In this document: one piece after another, positions 1-10,952 of the stretch
How positions within the stretch are numbered: the stretch's first letter is position 1
Layout: each line of letters opens with the position of its first letter
Assembly (NCBI GenBank): GCA_021432635.1
Contig: MU270016.1
Location: 872,345-936,344 of the forward strand
Length of the DNA stretch: 64,000 bases
Origin: Thozetella sp. PMI_491
Taxonomy: Eukaryota > Ascomycota > Sordariomycetes > Chaetosphaeriales > Chaetosphaeriaceae
Direction: 5' to 3'
Program-made: the position numbers and the translations under genes
Notes under the pieces: generated by a model
What the model was told of the DNA's origin: nothing
Database searches by the model: none
The model's input: only the letters and a program-made list of their open reading frames with translations

Positions 1-2
1 TA

Positions 3-95
3 TTTACGGTTGGGCTGATTGGGGGCCGATTTAGCGTGTGGATCTGGATCAGCCAGCTGATCAGCCATACTAATTGAGCCGTGGATATCCCCCTG
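3..95. repeat. 93-bp dispersed repeat, copy 1
   Basis: Bases 3-95 are identical to 10953-11045 in the same orientation, and the two copies part abruptly after a shared CCCCCTG. Read on the minus strand the unit begins CAGGGGGATATCC, which resembles a hAT-type transposon end (CAGNG). That family call is inference, because no second end is visible. The unit also contains the short palindrome GATCAG-CCAG-CTGATC. Confidence 0.8.
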
Positions 96-490
96 CTGTC
101 CACACTTTGGACCCTCGGCGATCACCCCAGCCACGGCTGTTTGCGGGGTCACGTCCGTTACAACACGCTGGCGGTGCCTCTGCTCTTGCGACATGCATTC
201 CAAATCGCTCAAAAACTTTGTGTAAATTATTCTTCTATCAATGTCTGAAGCAACATTGTCACATCGAGAACTACAGAACCTCGCGTCGGTCACATTAGGA
301 GTTGCACTGTCCTGCGCCGACGCTATACCGCCTTCTGCAGTCACGAGAAGGAACGTTCGGTCTACCGCCACAACTGATACCGCCAGTTTCCCTCGAGTAT
401 CTAGCCCTTTTCCGGCATATAAGAGAACCCAGCAACTCGTTGTTGTCTATTTCCATTATCTAGTCGACTTTTTAACTTTAAATCGCTGTC
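96..490 (+). promoter_or_regulatory. Upstream region of the first gene
   Basis: No supported gene lies here. An ATATAAG TATA-like box at 417-423 is followed by a pyrimidine-rich stretch, and the first in-frame ATG of the next gene is at 491. Small open frames in this stretch have no recognisable domain. Confidence 0.35.
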
Positions 491-3435
491 ATGGACTCGA
501 CAAATACATTTAGGTCGCTAGCCTCGGGCCCGAAACGCCCGAGAGGATCGACTACATCTACCGCAATTTTTGTGCCACCTTCGAGACTGTCGTTACCATC
601 TGTACCGCCGACTGCTCCAGAGCGGCTTGATTTAGGTCCGCCTGAGTACATTGCATCCATGTACAATAGCCTCTGTTGTTTCAGCTTCTCTCCCTCGAAG
701 CCTAGCTAATGCCAGTAATTAGGAAGCTGTTCCAGCACTCGGCTAATGAGATAACTGTTCATCTCGGGCCATGGGAGATAGTGGGATCAGATCCACCTCG
801 GGTTGTCTGGCAATGCGGCAGTGAAGGGGAGGTGCTAGAACACTTCCGTATGTTCCCTGTATTCCATGGATGCCCACCTATAATCATGTTGCCTATGCGT
901 TGATTGCCAGGGAGAAGAATTCTGCGTCTGCTAATACCTTTTAGTCCCTTCTGGTATCCGCTCTGATATCCTTCCATTCACGCTTCATTCACAACATCGT
1001 CGCCTCAGTGACCCGAGGGAACTGGAACTATATGTCACCTTTATGGAACCTCATAGGTTCAGATACACGACTGCTGAGGGAGTTATTCATGACGAATGCA
1101 TTGAAGTGAAATACGAGTTTACGACTGTAGATTCATCCGCTAACTTTCAAAGCGACATCCGGGGGCAAGACCTCGTTGACTGGTTCGACGTGGATGTCGT
1201 CTGGAGTGACCAACACCAGAGACAAGATTCATATGGAGCTACAAGGGGACTTGGTACAATACAGAGGGTGAAAATATGGAGAGATCGATATTCAGGGGAA
1301 CATTATCTCACATTTTATGCCAACATGCGTCGACGCTGGGTGCAGTATCTTGTCCGACAATTTGAACGGGAGCTGCAGAATCGAAACGATGAGCACCGCC
1401 GCATACGGGTAAACGCTCGCGTTTCAAGAAACCGGGAAAATCAGATCTACGGCCGTGGTCACCTTAGGAGGTCAATAACCCACGCACCCGCATTACTTCC
1501 AAGAGATCTTCATGGGGATGCATCCAGCTCCGCGTCCTTACCTGGGTTGTTTCTTGATATTCGTTATTTGGAGTTCCAGTTCAAGAAATCGGGAGAAAGA
1601 AGAGCAGTTTCCGATGGTAAGTCTGTTGAAATATATCTCTTTATTTCCATGCTAACTTCTTATATCCTCAGATTATACGAGGTTCATCGATACGTGGGAC
1701 GTTGCTCATAGGAGCGATACTGAGCTTGGTACATCACATCCAATGACCGCTTTTGAATTCCCAAAGCCAGATATATCAGGCAGTATCGGAGTACTCGACG
1801 CCCCCGCCTTCCTACCTACATATCAGGACGAGTACGCAGTCTTCCAAAACAAAGACGAAGGTGCCGAATCTCGCCAGGTAGAACTAAAGCAAGGCGAATC
1901 GATGATCCGAGATTCAAAGAAGCCGGTGCACGAGGGGGAGCTGCCTACATTCGAAGAAGAGTCAAATAGCGCACGAAGTGCAGGAGACACACGAAATGCT
2001 GGAGGCGCATTTGGACCGTCGGTACCGGAAGAGGGTCACACCATCGAGCATGCCGAGGGTACGGCGAAGCCAAAACTTACTAGAGTTCTAGATAAAGATA
2101 TTCAAGCTAGGAGACTAGGCGGGTATTTAGGTACTACGCAAGAGGAAGGGGTGGCAGAAGCTCCTGGTCAGCTAGTTGCGGGGCAGTTTTCGTTCTTGCC
2201 TGCAGACTACTATTCCGGTAAGTTTGGAGAACAACCTCGTTTCTCAATGCCCTTCATCAAGCTGACTGAAACCAGATTTACCAATGAACTTGCCCGAGTT
2301 GATTGATGCTATCGTGGAGTTATTGCCCGGCTTCTCTTCTGAACCGCCCGTTCCTCCGGGGAAGACCCGTGTGAGGTGGAAATGCGTATGCTGTCGCACG
2401 GTTACCCAGTTGCTCGTGAGAGCTAACGGATTGAATTCTAGAACTGTGGCCATTGGCTCTTTGATGATTTCACCGAGCTCAAGCCTGGAGCGCTAGAGGC
2501 CCTTGAGGCCAATTTAAAGCAGTTGAACGGCAGCAGCGGAACGCCTAGCCAACAGCCCCAGTCTCTTCGACAACCTATATTAAAGATCCAAGCTTTGGTC
2601 AAGTTATGCTGGAATAAGATGGTGAAACCAAATGCCGACTCTAACACGCTGCCCCGCCATAATACCAGTACACAGGTTCCACCGATACCAATGAGCAACC
2701 AGGAGGTCCTCCACCTTCTACTGTGCATCGACGTGGGTGAACTATCAACAACATTACATCAGGAGCGCCTTGGGAAGATTACCGATGACAAAGAGCTCTT
2801 CGAATTTCTGAGGAGGCGGTATTTCAAGTGCAGAAAGTTTTGGTCTTGGTTGACGCTGCGAAGCGTGAAATCGTTAGCCTTGACAAGGGTAGGATCTAGG
2901 ATCCGGTGGCTTGTGCGCAGTCTAGCCAAGCTAACCGACGTCTTTCTAGTTCACCGTCGATAACAACTCATATGCCGAAGTTCACAAGCATGGAGACATG
3001 TGCATCTCCGGATGCATTTGTCTCCCTCCAATCGAAAAGATTCGGTCGCAAGAATACTGCTGCACGCCCGAGCCCGAGTATAAGCTGGGATATTACCCAG
3101 TCATAGGGTCTAGACAGCTGACGCACTATTTTCTCAAACCGCACAGCTTCACTAGGCCGCAACGAACCATATATAACCAGCTGCCCAAGCGATCTTGCGG
3201 CCAGTTGATGGCTTCCACAGATGACGCGCCACTGGGCTGGGGGATTCACTTCGAGGAGGGATGGCACTGGAGAACTATCTATTTTATCGTAGTTGTCCTT
3301 ATGTTCCTGGGCAGTCTGGCCTTCGGGATCACTTGGACAATCACCAAAGGAGATCTCCAAGGCGCTTTCGCTATCACGGGAGTATGGATGACAGCAGGGA
3401 GTCTACTTCTAGGGTACTTAGCAGTGCGTAGTTAG
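491..3435 (+). CDS. Fungus-specific protein with C-terminal membrane anchor
   Basis: Proposed exons are 491-660, 723-847, 945-1616, 1672-2217, 2276-2385, 2442-2888 and 2950-3435, giving 851 residues. Every junction has GT-AG ends and keeps frame; the first two junctions are the least certain, so the N-terminus is provisional. I recognise the family as an uncharacterised filamentous-fungal one. Its hallmarks are a conserved N-terminal block after about residue 110 (RGQDLVDWFDVDVVW, GLGTIQRVKIWRDRYS), a small cysteine motif followed by an LFDDF block (WKCNCGHWLFDDF), the block RKFWSWLTLRSVKSL, a cysteine-rich stretch (CISGCICLPP), then LPKRSCGQL and GWGIHFEEGWHW. Two predicted membrane helices end the protein, with a very short tail. 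The reading frame has no internal stop, so the gene looks intact. Biochemical function is unknown; I expect an endomembrane or plasma-membrane protein with a large soluble N-terminal part. Confidence 0.75.
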
Positions 3436-4114
3436 GACAGCGAGCGCAAGCTCGAAACGCCCGCGACTTCTTGATAGGCTTTCCGCAGTGTAGAGCTGGA
3501 TTTTGCGTTTACAAAGAATTCCTGGCTACGGGTATCCAATCTATTAACTATTAAAGTCTACGATTAGCTCTAAAGTGAACAATTCTGAGCCTTGGGGACC
3601 CTTGGCCCGTAGTGATCTAGTCCAACAGACAAATAGGCAATCAGATCGGAATTACTGACCCAAAGTTTCGTTCCAGGGACTCCGTATAAAAATCACTACG
3701 CGAGGAGGTTTTAGCAGGCATTCCGGTAGCAAGTCTCCGGCGCAGGGAGGGTTACGCGGTTACTACCAGCCAGCCAGTAAACCGACCTGCCCCCGCACAC
3801 ACCTTCCTCTATTTCCATTTGTGCTCATAGGTGCCTCGTGAGGCTGAAATCATCGATCCTCTGAGGGCAAGACCCAAGTGTTTTCTACTAAATCTAAGGT
3901 TATTCGGAATGTAGCTCCTCCATCTTATCCTAAACATTAAAAATTAGAAACTTTATGATGCTTTTGTGTTGCTTTCTCTAAACTATGCCATCTCTAATTT
4001 TTTTTATTGTGACTATATCTCGTTTATCTTAATCCCGCTGTTTATTGTCATTCTATTTCCTTCCCATAATTCAAATCTACTCCCCGGCTCACGACGAGGT
4101 ACATGGCCTACTTC
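3436..4114. other. Intergenic, no gene seen
   Basis: This is convergent spacing between two genes and probably holds both 3' untranslated regions. The part after about 3900 is AT-rich. No open frame with a recognisable product and no repeat was seen. Confidence 0.5.
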
Positions 4115-5194
4115 TTAATAGGGAAGGGGCTTACTCTTGTCCCATTCTCTGCCCAGGAGCCAGCTCATTCCATCCATGTTCATCTCTTTCACCTCTTGTG
4201 CATGTGTTGCAGGGAACGGCAGGTTCACCCAGGTGACATGACCCTCGTCCTTGAGAATGTCAATCTTCGTCTCGGCGACATTGCCGTCCCTGAGAGTTCG
4301 CTCGTAGATAACCGCGTCGTCACGAATCATATCTGTCTCACCGCATTGAATGTAGACCTTGTTCGGGTAGTGCTCTCGAAGCTTAGCAAGGTCCAAATTG
4401 ACGGGCGAGAACCAGGGCGAGTGCAAGTCGGCGTTGAGTCTCACCCGCAGCTTCGCTAGATGCGGAGCATTGACGATTAGGCCGTCTGGGTTGTCCTCGC
4501 GAGATCGGTACAGGGACCGATATTGGGTTGGGACTATATCGGGTTCCAATAAATACGGTATAGTAATGAACAGCCCGTCAATGGGCAGCGGTAAATCGGG
4601 GAGCCCGGCCGTCAAGGACTTTTCCCCCGCTTTGGCGGCGGCAGCAACTCCTGCGATGGCTACCGCAATATTCCCACCCGCGCTGCAGCCTGCGAGGATA
4701 AATCCAAGTTCCGGTGCAAACTCCACTGCTTCGTCTTTCAGCAGTCCATTGTTCAGGTTCTCCGGGTTGGACAGCCATGCAGCAACTTCCCAAGAGCTTT
4801 GTGCGTACGCAGGAAAAGGATGTTCCGGCACAAGTTTGTAAGATGGACAGGCCACAATGGCACCGTAGTAAGAGGCGAAGGCTCTAGCCGGGGATGTCAT
4901 GAAGTTGGGCGTGCAGTATGTGAAACTGCCTCCGTGGATGTAGATAATCAACGGACATTTCTTCTTCTTGCGGGATCCAGTAGCTGGGTTGGAGGCAGGG
5001 CGGATGAGGATAACCTCGCTGACGAAGCCGTCTTGCAGAGGGAGTTGAACTGTAGACTGCACCAAGTCCGGCGGACAGGGACCAAGGGTTTCGAGATCAG
5101 CAAGCTCCAGGCCTTGCATCTCCTTTCGGTGAGACGCGATGTATACGGGATCATTCTCGTCCACTCCGAGGCCCAATCCGAACTTCTCCGCCAT
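4115..5194 (-). CDS. Alpha/beta-hydrolase fold-3 (HSL-type) esterase
   Basis: This is a 359-residue, intron-free gene. It has the hormone-sensitive-lipase/fold-3 signature: an oxyanion-hole HGGS at residues 87-90, a nucleophile elbow GCSAGG with Ser171, an acid residue in GETDMIRDD (Asp288) and a catalytic histidine in KDEGHVTW (His319). The complete triad indicates an active serine hydrolase acting on short-chain esters, amides or related substrates. No signal peptide is visible, so a cytosolic enzyme is likely. It is divergent from a Zn2Cys6 regulator that starts at 5700, and the shared spacer is about 0.5 kb, so local co-regulation is plausible. In fungi such enzymes occur both in detoxification and in secondary-metabolite clusters; nothing here decides between them. 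Confidence 0.88.
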   Translation of the reverse strand: MAEKFGLGLGVDENDPVYIASHRKEMQGLELADLETLGPCPPDLVQSTVQLPLQDGFVSEVILIRPASNPATGSRKKKKCPLIIYIHGGSFTYCTPNFMTSPARAFASYYGAIVACPSYKLVPEHPFPAYAQSSWEVAAWLSNPENLNNGLLKDEAVEFAPELGFILAGCSAGGNIAVAIAGVAAAAKAGEKSLTAGLPDLPLPIDGLFITIPYLLEPDIVPTQYRSLYRSREDNPDGLIVNAPHLAKLRVRLNADLHSPWFSPVNLDLAKLREHYPNKVYIQCGETDMIRDDAVIYERTLRDGNVAETKIDILKDEGHVTWVNLPFPATHAQEVKEMNMDGMSWLLGREWDKSKPLPY

Positions 5195-5699
5195 TTGGTG
5201 GATGCTTGTAGATGTTTAATTACGTAGAGGTGAAGAGACTTAGAGGTTGCTGTTGCATAACCCAAGGGATGAGATGAGCAACCGGATCCGACTGCTGGTG
5301 AATGCACGAGAGAACCTCATATCAAGACACAAAGTCAGAATTATATAGCTGTAGTTGGTGGACAGCAAATACCGACGGTGCCTAATCTCTCTCCTGGATC
5401 CTGTCTCTTGTTGCCGTTATTGGCGTGATTTCCGTGATATCCGTGATACCCGCTTTCCCCGTTATTGCCGATGCTGACCGTCTTTGCCGCCCCACCCCAT
5501 GCAACGACAGAACCTCAGCGCTCCGGGAGTGACATCCTCCAGCCTGGCATGTACATACCAAATTAACGCGTCCGAAACGGTGCTCCCTCAGCAGATCGAC
5601 TGATTTGGCTTAGTTCCGGAAACTTCTGCAGTCCGAACCGTCGGCGTCGGCGCAAGGCATGTCTCCACAGCACACCAACGTCCATGTGTACCGGCATCC
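5195..5699. promoter_or_regulatory. Divergent promoter with three 9-bp direct repeats
   Basis: This is the shared upstream region of the hydrolase (minus strand) and the Zn2Cys6 regulator (plus strand). CGTGAT occurs at 5424, 5433 and 5442 in three consecutive 9-bp units (CGTGATTTC, CGTGATATC, CGTGATACC). CGG/CCG triplets are also present (for example AACCGTCGGCGTCGGCG near 5636), as expected near Zn2Cys6 targets. Function is inferred from position only. Confidence 0.4.
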
Positions 5700-7364
5700 A
5701 TGCAGGAGGGACAGCACCGGAAGCGCTCGAGGCGCGCATGTGAGACGTGTCGGGATCTAAAGAGGAAGTGCGATGGGGCTCATCCGTGCGGTACTTGCAT
5801 TCGGTTCGAGTACGACTGCGCCTTCAGCGAGGACTCCGCGCGGAGAGGATCCAAGGCCGCTCGTCGCGAACTAGCGACGTCCCCGACGGCAGGACTGGAA
5901 CCTCTCGCGACCCCGATCGAGATACTTACGCCGGTCCCGACTCCAGAGGAACATCTCCGGTCTTTAGAAGCAAACTCAGGAGCGGCATTTGTGAGAAGGC
6001 TCGCCATCGAGATCGATCCGCACGATGTCGCCCGAGTACAGCTCTTCGCGTGGAACGCTTTTCTCGGGTCGCGAGAAGCGGCATTCGCGCCTAATCCGCG
6101 GGCTATCACGGACATACTATCCCGTGCGGATATGGAGTCATTGGCAACCGTCTACTTTGACAAGATAGATCCATGCTATGGCTTCATCGATCGGGGGAGC
6201 TTTGACAGCAAAGTGTGCAGGAGATGGGCAGCCCCGGGTGCGGAGGACGCATACGATGCTGTTCTCTGCGGCGTAGCTGCTCTTGGTTACCTATTCTCGC
6301 GCATTGAACCGGTAGCGGAAGAGATAGATTTGCTCGAGGCTGCGAAGACGATGCTGGAGCAATCAATGCTTGCGGATCCATCAATAACGAACATCACCGC
6401 GTGGGTACTACGCGTTGCATACATGAGGCTGGAAAGCACCCCCCATGCAACCTGGATGGCCAGCGGCATCCTTATGCACATGGTGGAGGCGGCCGGTCTG
6501 CATCACGAGTTGACCACTGAATCTATCCTGCATTCGCCAAAGGAAGAGGTGGATCCGGAGATCCGAAGGCGTCTTTTTGGAGTCGCCCGACACCTCAACA
6601 TCTGGGTATCCTTTGACATGGCCCGTTCCCGTGTTGCTCTCCATGGATCGACCACTTTGCCACCAACAGCCCAACCGGGGAACTTCACCCACCAACTGGT
6701 CCAACTTCTCCCGTACTCTGTGATGCTTGGGCCAGAAAAGTCATCCGAAGCACGCGAGCTGGAGTCGATGGTCGTCGCGGTACTGGACCAGCTTGGCACA
6801 AGACCCATGTATATCGTGGCTCGTTGCAACCTCATGCTTTGCATATGTCGTCGGCTGAAGTCACTAAATGTGATATTGAAGGGCCACGTCCTCGATCGCG
6901 TTCTAGGGCTCATTGCGGACGCCATTCGACTTTCGCAGACGATGGTCGACGCAGGTACTCCTTGGCATCACATGGCCCATGTGCCCTTTCACTCAATCTG
7001 CATCCTTCTGGTCGTAGACTCTCCGTCGTCTATAGCTCTTATCAAAGACGCAATGCAGTGTCTGAGCAGCATTGTGGCCAAATTCAACACTGAGGCGACC
7101 CAGGAAGCCCTCAGAACCGCCTCTTTACTCATTCTCAAGCACCAGAGACGAAAGGAGAAGGCGGTTTCCATCTTAGCCGAGATATTGAAGCTGTACCCAG
7201 CGGCAGGCCCCGTGAATGGTTCTGATGCGTCGGCTCCAGACCAGGCCGAGGACTTTGGATGGCTGGACACCCTGACGGTGGATATGCTAGGCGTAGAAAG
7301 TTTCGAGCTAGACCATTTTCTAGGTCAGGGGTTCCCGTGGGATGGTGGAAGCGCTGGTTTCTGA
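5700..7364 (+). CDS. Zn(II)2Cys6 transcription factor
   Basis: This is a 554-residue, intron-free gene. The N-terminal binuclear zinc cluster has Cys14, 17, 24, 30, 33 and 40 in the classic C-x2-C-x6-C-x5-C-x2-C-x6-C spacing, preceded by a basic run. The middle part (about residues 130-330) is a helical fungal-specific regulatory region, with segments such as ESLATVYFDKIDPCYGFIDR and EVDPEIRRRLFGVARHLNIW, so it is a full-length regulator rather than a stand-alone zinc finger. The acidic C-terminus (EDFGWLDTLTVDMLGVESFE) could be an activation domain. It probably acts in the nucleus on CGG-containing sites. The nearest candidate target is the divergent hydrolase. Confidence 0.9.
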   Translation: MQEGQHRKRSRRACETCRDLKRKCDGAHPCGTCIRFEYDCAFSEDSARRGSKAARRELATSPTAGLEPLATPIEILTPVPTPEEHLRSLEANSGAAFVRRLAIEIDPHDVARVQLFAWNAFLGSREAAFAPNPRAITDILSRADMESLATVYFDKIDPCYGFIDRGSFDSKVCRRWAAPGAEDAYDAVLCGVAALGYLFSRIEPVAEEIDLLEAAKTMLEQSMLADPSITNITAWVLRVAYMRLESTPHATWMASGILMHMVEAAGLHHELTTESILHSPKEEVDPEIRRRLFGVARHLNIWVSFDMARSRVALHGSTTLPPTAQPGNFTHQLVQLLPYSVMLGPEKSSEARELESMVVAVLDQLGTRPMYIVARCNLMLCICRRLKSLNVILKGHVLDRVLGLIADAIRLSQTMVDAGTPWHHMAHVPFHSICILLVVDSPSSIALIKDAMQCLSSIVAKFNTEATQEALRTASLLILKHQRRKEKAVSILAEILKLYPAAGPVNGSDASAPDQAEDFGWLDTLTVDMLGVESFELDHFLGQGFPWDGGSAGF

Positions 7365-9343
7365 GGATGTCTTACTGATAGATGTATGCCAAAGTTTCTA
7401 GTAATAGATATACTCTAGAGCTCTCGAACTCTGCGAACAAAGTTTTATGTCTTTTGCAGGCCGAAATTTCGATTCTCAGTAAGGGTTAGCCTTTGCACGT
7501 CAGCCTTGCCGAAGCTTGTGCGACATTAGTTGGATAGGTCGTGAAGGAAAGTTCTGGCTTCCTCTCTAAGTTCGGACAGCGTCTCGCTGGACATTGTGCA
7601 AGCAGGTACGGGCGAACGAGGAGTCAACCTCGATTTTGACAGCTACAGGATGAGATCTCCAGCCGGGAGTTGCGGTAGTGCTGTGTGGCAAAGAAAGGAT
7701 TATAAGCTCACCGCTGGGCCTTGCCCGGAAGGCGAATGTGCTGATGCCCATCTAGAATTGAATCAGTTCTCTTTCTCGACCAAAGTAACTCAATCACCCC
7801 TATGTGCCATAGACTTTACGGGGTAGCTGTTTGGGCACCCACCTCGTACTCCTAAAACAAAGGCCAACAACAACGACAATTGACGCGTGTTCTTCGTAAC
7901 GCTTGGTCTCGAGTGAAAACGATGCGAAAAGTGTAAACACGATGGCGGCCTCCACGGTCAGGCCATCACACCGTGCTCCTACGAGGTGAAGCGACTCGAG
8001 CTTCCAGTTGCTGGATAAAGTGGGCCAGTTGCCCCGCGAAAAAGGAGCACATCGGCATGTGGAAAGCACGCAAGGTGTCTGCCCGTTGACGCCGTTGCAT
8101 GTCCTGGAGGACCCGCCTTCTCGTCCTATTTTCGTCCCATTCAGCCTTGGGCATTGACTGCCGGCCCAAGCTTGGGATGGGGTCGTCTGAGGCCTCTCAG
8201 TGAACGACAAGCGTTCTTAGCTCCTAGACCCACATTTCCTCTATATGGTGGACACAACGTTGGCAATATGCCGCCATGTTTTGCTGTCACTCGAGGAGGC
8301 GGGAAACATGTTTGACTCGCGGGGCAGATGGCTCGAGAGCAGACAGGAATAGTATGTTCTTCGCCGTTTCAGTAAGATGGGTACACTCGTCACTGAGAGC
8401 CTGAGTTGGGATGCTCAACACGGGCTTGGGGCGAGCGCGCGAGTCGAGCATAGGCGGCGCCGCGACCCACCTTTGGGCTTATCACGCGTGATAACGTTTC
8501 GGATGGCACGCTTGGTCAAGCAAATGCCGGACAGGGGAGCTGGCTGGCCACGTCAGTTTGCTTCAAAGAACTTCCGTGTTGGGCCGTCTCGCCCTGCCAT
8601 TGGATAGATCTGCCCATGGATACAGCCATGAGGCGATGCTCTCAGACTCCGATTTGGTAATGCCCCAGCCTTGCCACAGCCGCATTCGCCTTGGCCTCCC
8701 ACATAGCGAACTGCGGGGCCTAGAGGAACTCCAGAGACACGCAACGTTCCCCTTGCAGAGCCCTGTAACCCCATTGGCTTATGATTTTCTATTATAGCTT
8801 CTATGCCGTTGAATGTGGCCGTTGTGTGGAGTCAGTCGTGGCATACCCCCTTTTGCCAACTCCAAACACGGAAGAGTTGTGACTTGCTGGCCATGCAGTT
8901 CCACTGCGGCGCCCAAAAGGGCCATGGCCATGATGACGACTCCCCGGGCCACGATGGGTATGGGTTTCCACTGTTTCCACTCGTAGGGATGTTCAAGGGG
9001 AGAGAATAGAGTCAAGCTTGCAATATGGGCAAGGCTTAGGTCGATCGTGGTCCGGGGGTGAGGCCGTAACACATCAACCCCCTGCGTGCGTAACTGCCGC
9101 GTCGTACTTGCTCTGATGTTATCAAAATATGGACCGGTATGTGGAGGAGTAGTTGAAAACATCTCGAGTATAAGAATCTCAAGTCTCGCGGCCCAGACAA
9201 CAATTTCTTCTGCACAACTCAACCAGCCTCTTCAGCACTCATCTCCTGATCGTTTTCTCACTTTCATCGAGTCCGCGACTCTTTTTTTTAAAGAAAGCTT
9301 TTCAACGACCGCCAAACCCGCCTAACTCTTCAACGTTTATATC
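7365..9343. other. Long intergenic region, no supported gene
   Basis: Several open frames of 60-150 codons occur on both strands (for example 7800-8210 and 8779-9222 on the minus strand), but their products are low in pattern and have no domain, signal peptide or sensible splice context. The last 200 bp act as upstream region for the next gene: a GTATAAG TATA-like box at 9168-9174 and a pyrimidine-rich leader around 9220-9290. Confidence 0.5.
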
Positions 9344-10017
9344 ATGAAGGTCTCGTCTGTCATCCTCCTGTCGGCGGCGCTGGGCGCCTACGCCGCGCCT
9401 GTTGGCACCAACCAGGATGGCAATCTCGCTGGCCGCAACCCGGAGAACCCGCCGCCTCCTCCTCCCAACCCAACGCCCGCCCCGCCTCCGCCGCATGCTC
9501 GGGACGTTGAAGAGCGTGACCCAGCCAACCCGCCTCCTCCTCCCAACCCGACTCCGGCTCCTCCTCCGCCTCATGTGCAGGACATTGACGCGCGTGACCC
9601 TCCTCCTCCTCCGGCTCCGACGCCCGCCCCGCCCCCGCCCCATGTTCGGGAGGTCGAGGAGCGCAACCCGGCAAACCCACCGCCGCCACCACGGCCCACC
9701 CCTCCTCCTCCTCCCCATGTGCGGGAGGTCGATGAGCGCGAGCCTCCTCCTCCCCCGGCCCCTACGCTGGCCCCACCCCCGCCCCACGTTCGCGAAGTAG
9801 AGGAGCGCAACCCGGCGAACCCGCCTCCTCCGCCGAGCCCTACCCCCCCTCCTCCTCCTCACGCCAGGGACGTTGAAGAGCGCGACCCGGCCAACCCTCC
9901 TCCTCCTCCCAACCCGACTCCTGCTCCTCCCCCGCCTCACGTCCGCGAGGTTGAAGAGCGCAACCCCGCCAACCCTCCTCCTCCTCCCAACCCGACTCCC
10001 GCTCCTCCCCCGCCTCA
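9344..10017 (+). CDS. Secreted proline-rich tandem-repeat protein (3' end lost in gap)
   Basis: The start MKVSSVILLSAALGAYAAPV is a clear signal peptide with a likely cleavage near AYAAP. It is followed by seven complete copies and one partial copy of a 22-27 residue unit of the form NPANPPPPPNPTPAP, then PPPHVREVEER. The proline block is constant; the spacer alternates between VREVEER, ARDVEER, VQDIDAR and VREVDER. Unit lengths are multiples of three, so frame is kept. The frame is open where the assembly gap begins, so the true length and C-terminus are unknown. The protein is probably secreted or wall-associated and rigid (polyproline). The regular acidic-Arg spacers could be protease-processing sites, as in Kex2-processed repeat proteins, but no KR dibasic site is visible, so this is only a possibility. 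The reverse strand is also open across the repeats; I regard that as a composition artefact. Confidence 0.8.
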
Positions 10018-10952
10018 NNNNNNNNNNNNNNNNNNNNNNNNNNNNNNNNNNNNNNNNNNNNNNNNNNNNNNNNNNNNNNNNNNNNNNNNNNNNNNNNNNN
10101 NNNNNNNNNNNNNNNNNNNNNNNNNNNNNNNNNNNNNNNNNNNNNNNNNNNNNNNNNNNNNNNNNNNNNNNNNNNNNNNNNNNNNNNNNNNNNNNNNNNN
10201 NNNNNNNNNNNNNNNNNNNNNNNNNNNNNNNNNNNNNNNNNNNNNNNNNNNNNNNNNNNNNNNNNNNNNNNNNNNNNNNNNNNNNNNNNNNNNNNNNNNN
10301 NNNNNNNNNNNNNNNNNNNNNNNNNNNNNNNNNNNNNNNNNNNNNNNNNNNNNNNNNNNNNNNNNNNNNNNNNNNNNNNNNNNNNNNNNNNNNNNNNNNN
10401 NNNNNNNNNNNNNNNNNNNNNNNNNNNNNNNNNNNNNNNNNNNNNNNNNNNNNNNNNNNNNNNNNNNNNNNNNNNNNNNNNNNNNNNNNNNNNNNNNNNN
10501 NNNNNNNNNNNNNNNNNNNNNNNNNNNNNNNNNNNNNNNNNNNNNNNNNNNNNNNNNNNNNNNNNNNNNNNNNNNNNNNNNNNNNNNNNNNNNNNNNNNN
10601 NNNNNNNNNNNNNNNNNNNNNNNNNNNNNNNNNNNNNNNNNNNNNNNNNNNNNNNNNNNNNNNNNNNNNNNNNNNNNNNNNNNNNNNNNNNNNNNNNNNN
10701 NNNNNNNNNNNNNNNNNNNNNNNNNNNNNNNNNNNNNNNNNNNNNNNNNNNNNNNNNNNNNNNNNNNNNNNNNNNNNNNNNNNNNNNNNNNNNNNNNNNN
10801 NNNNNNNNNNNNNNNNNNNNNNNNNNNNNNNNNNNNNNNNNNNNNNNNNNNNNNNNNNNNNNNNNNNNNNNNNNNNNNNNNNNNNNNNNNNNNNNNNNNN
10901 NNNNNNNNNNNNNNNNNNNNNNNNNNNNNNNNNNNNNNNNNNNNNNNNNNNN
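10018..10952. other. Assembly gap (935 N)
   Basis: This is a run of undetermined bases. It begins inside the proline-rich repeats and ends exactly at a copy of the 93-bp repeat that also opens the window. Any frame drawn through it is not evidence of a gene. Confidence 0.99.

Noticed and set aside
7800..8210. 136-codon minus-strand frame
   Set aside because: Composition-driven open frame with no recognisable protein pattern.
8779..9222. 147-codon minus-strand frame
   Set aside because: No domain, no signal peptide, and it overlaps the promoter of the proline-rich gene.
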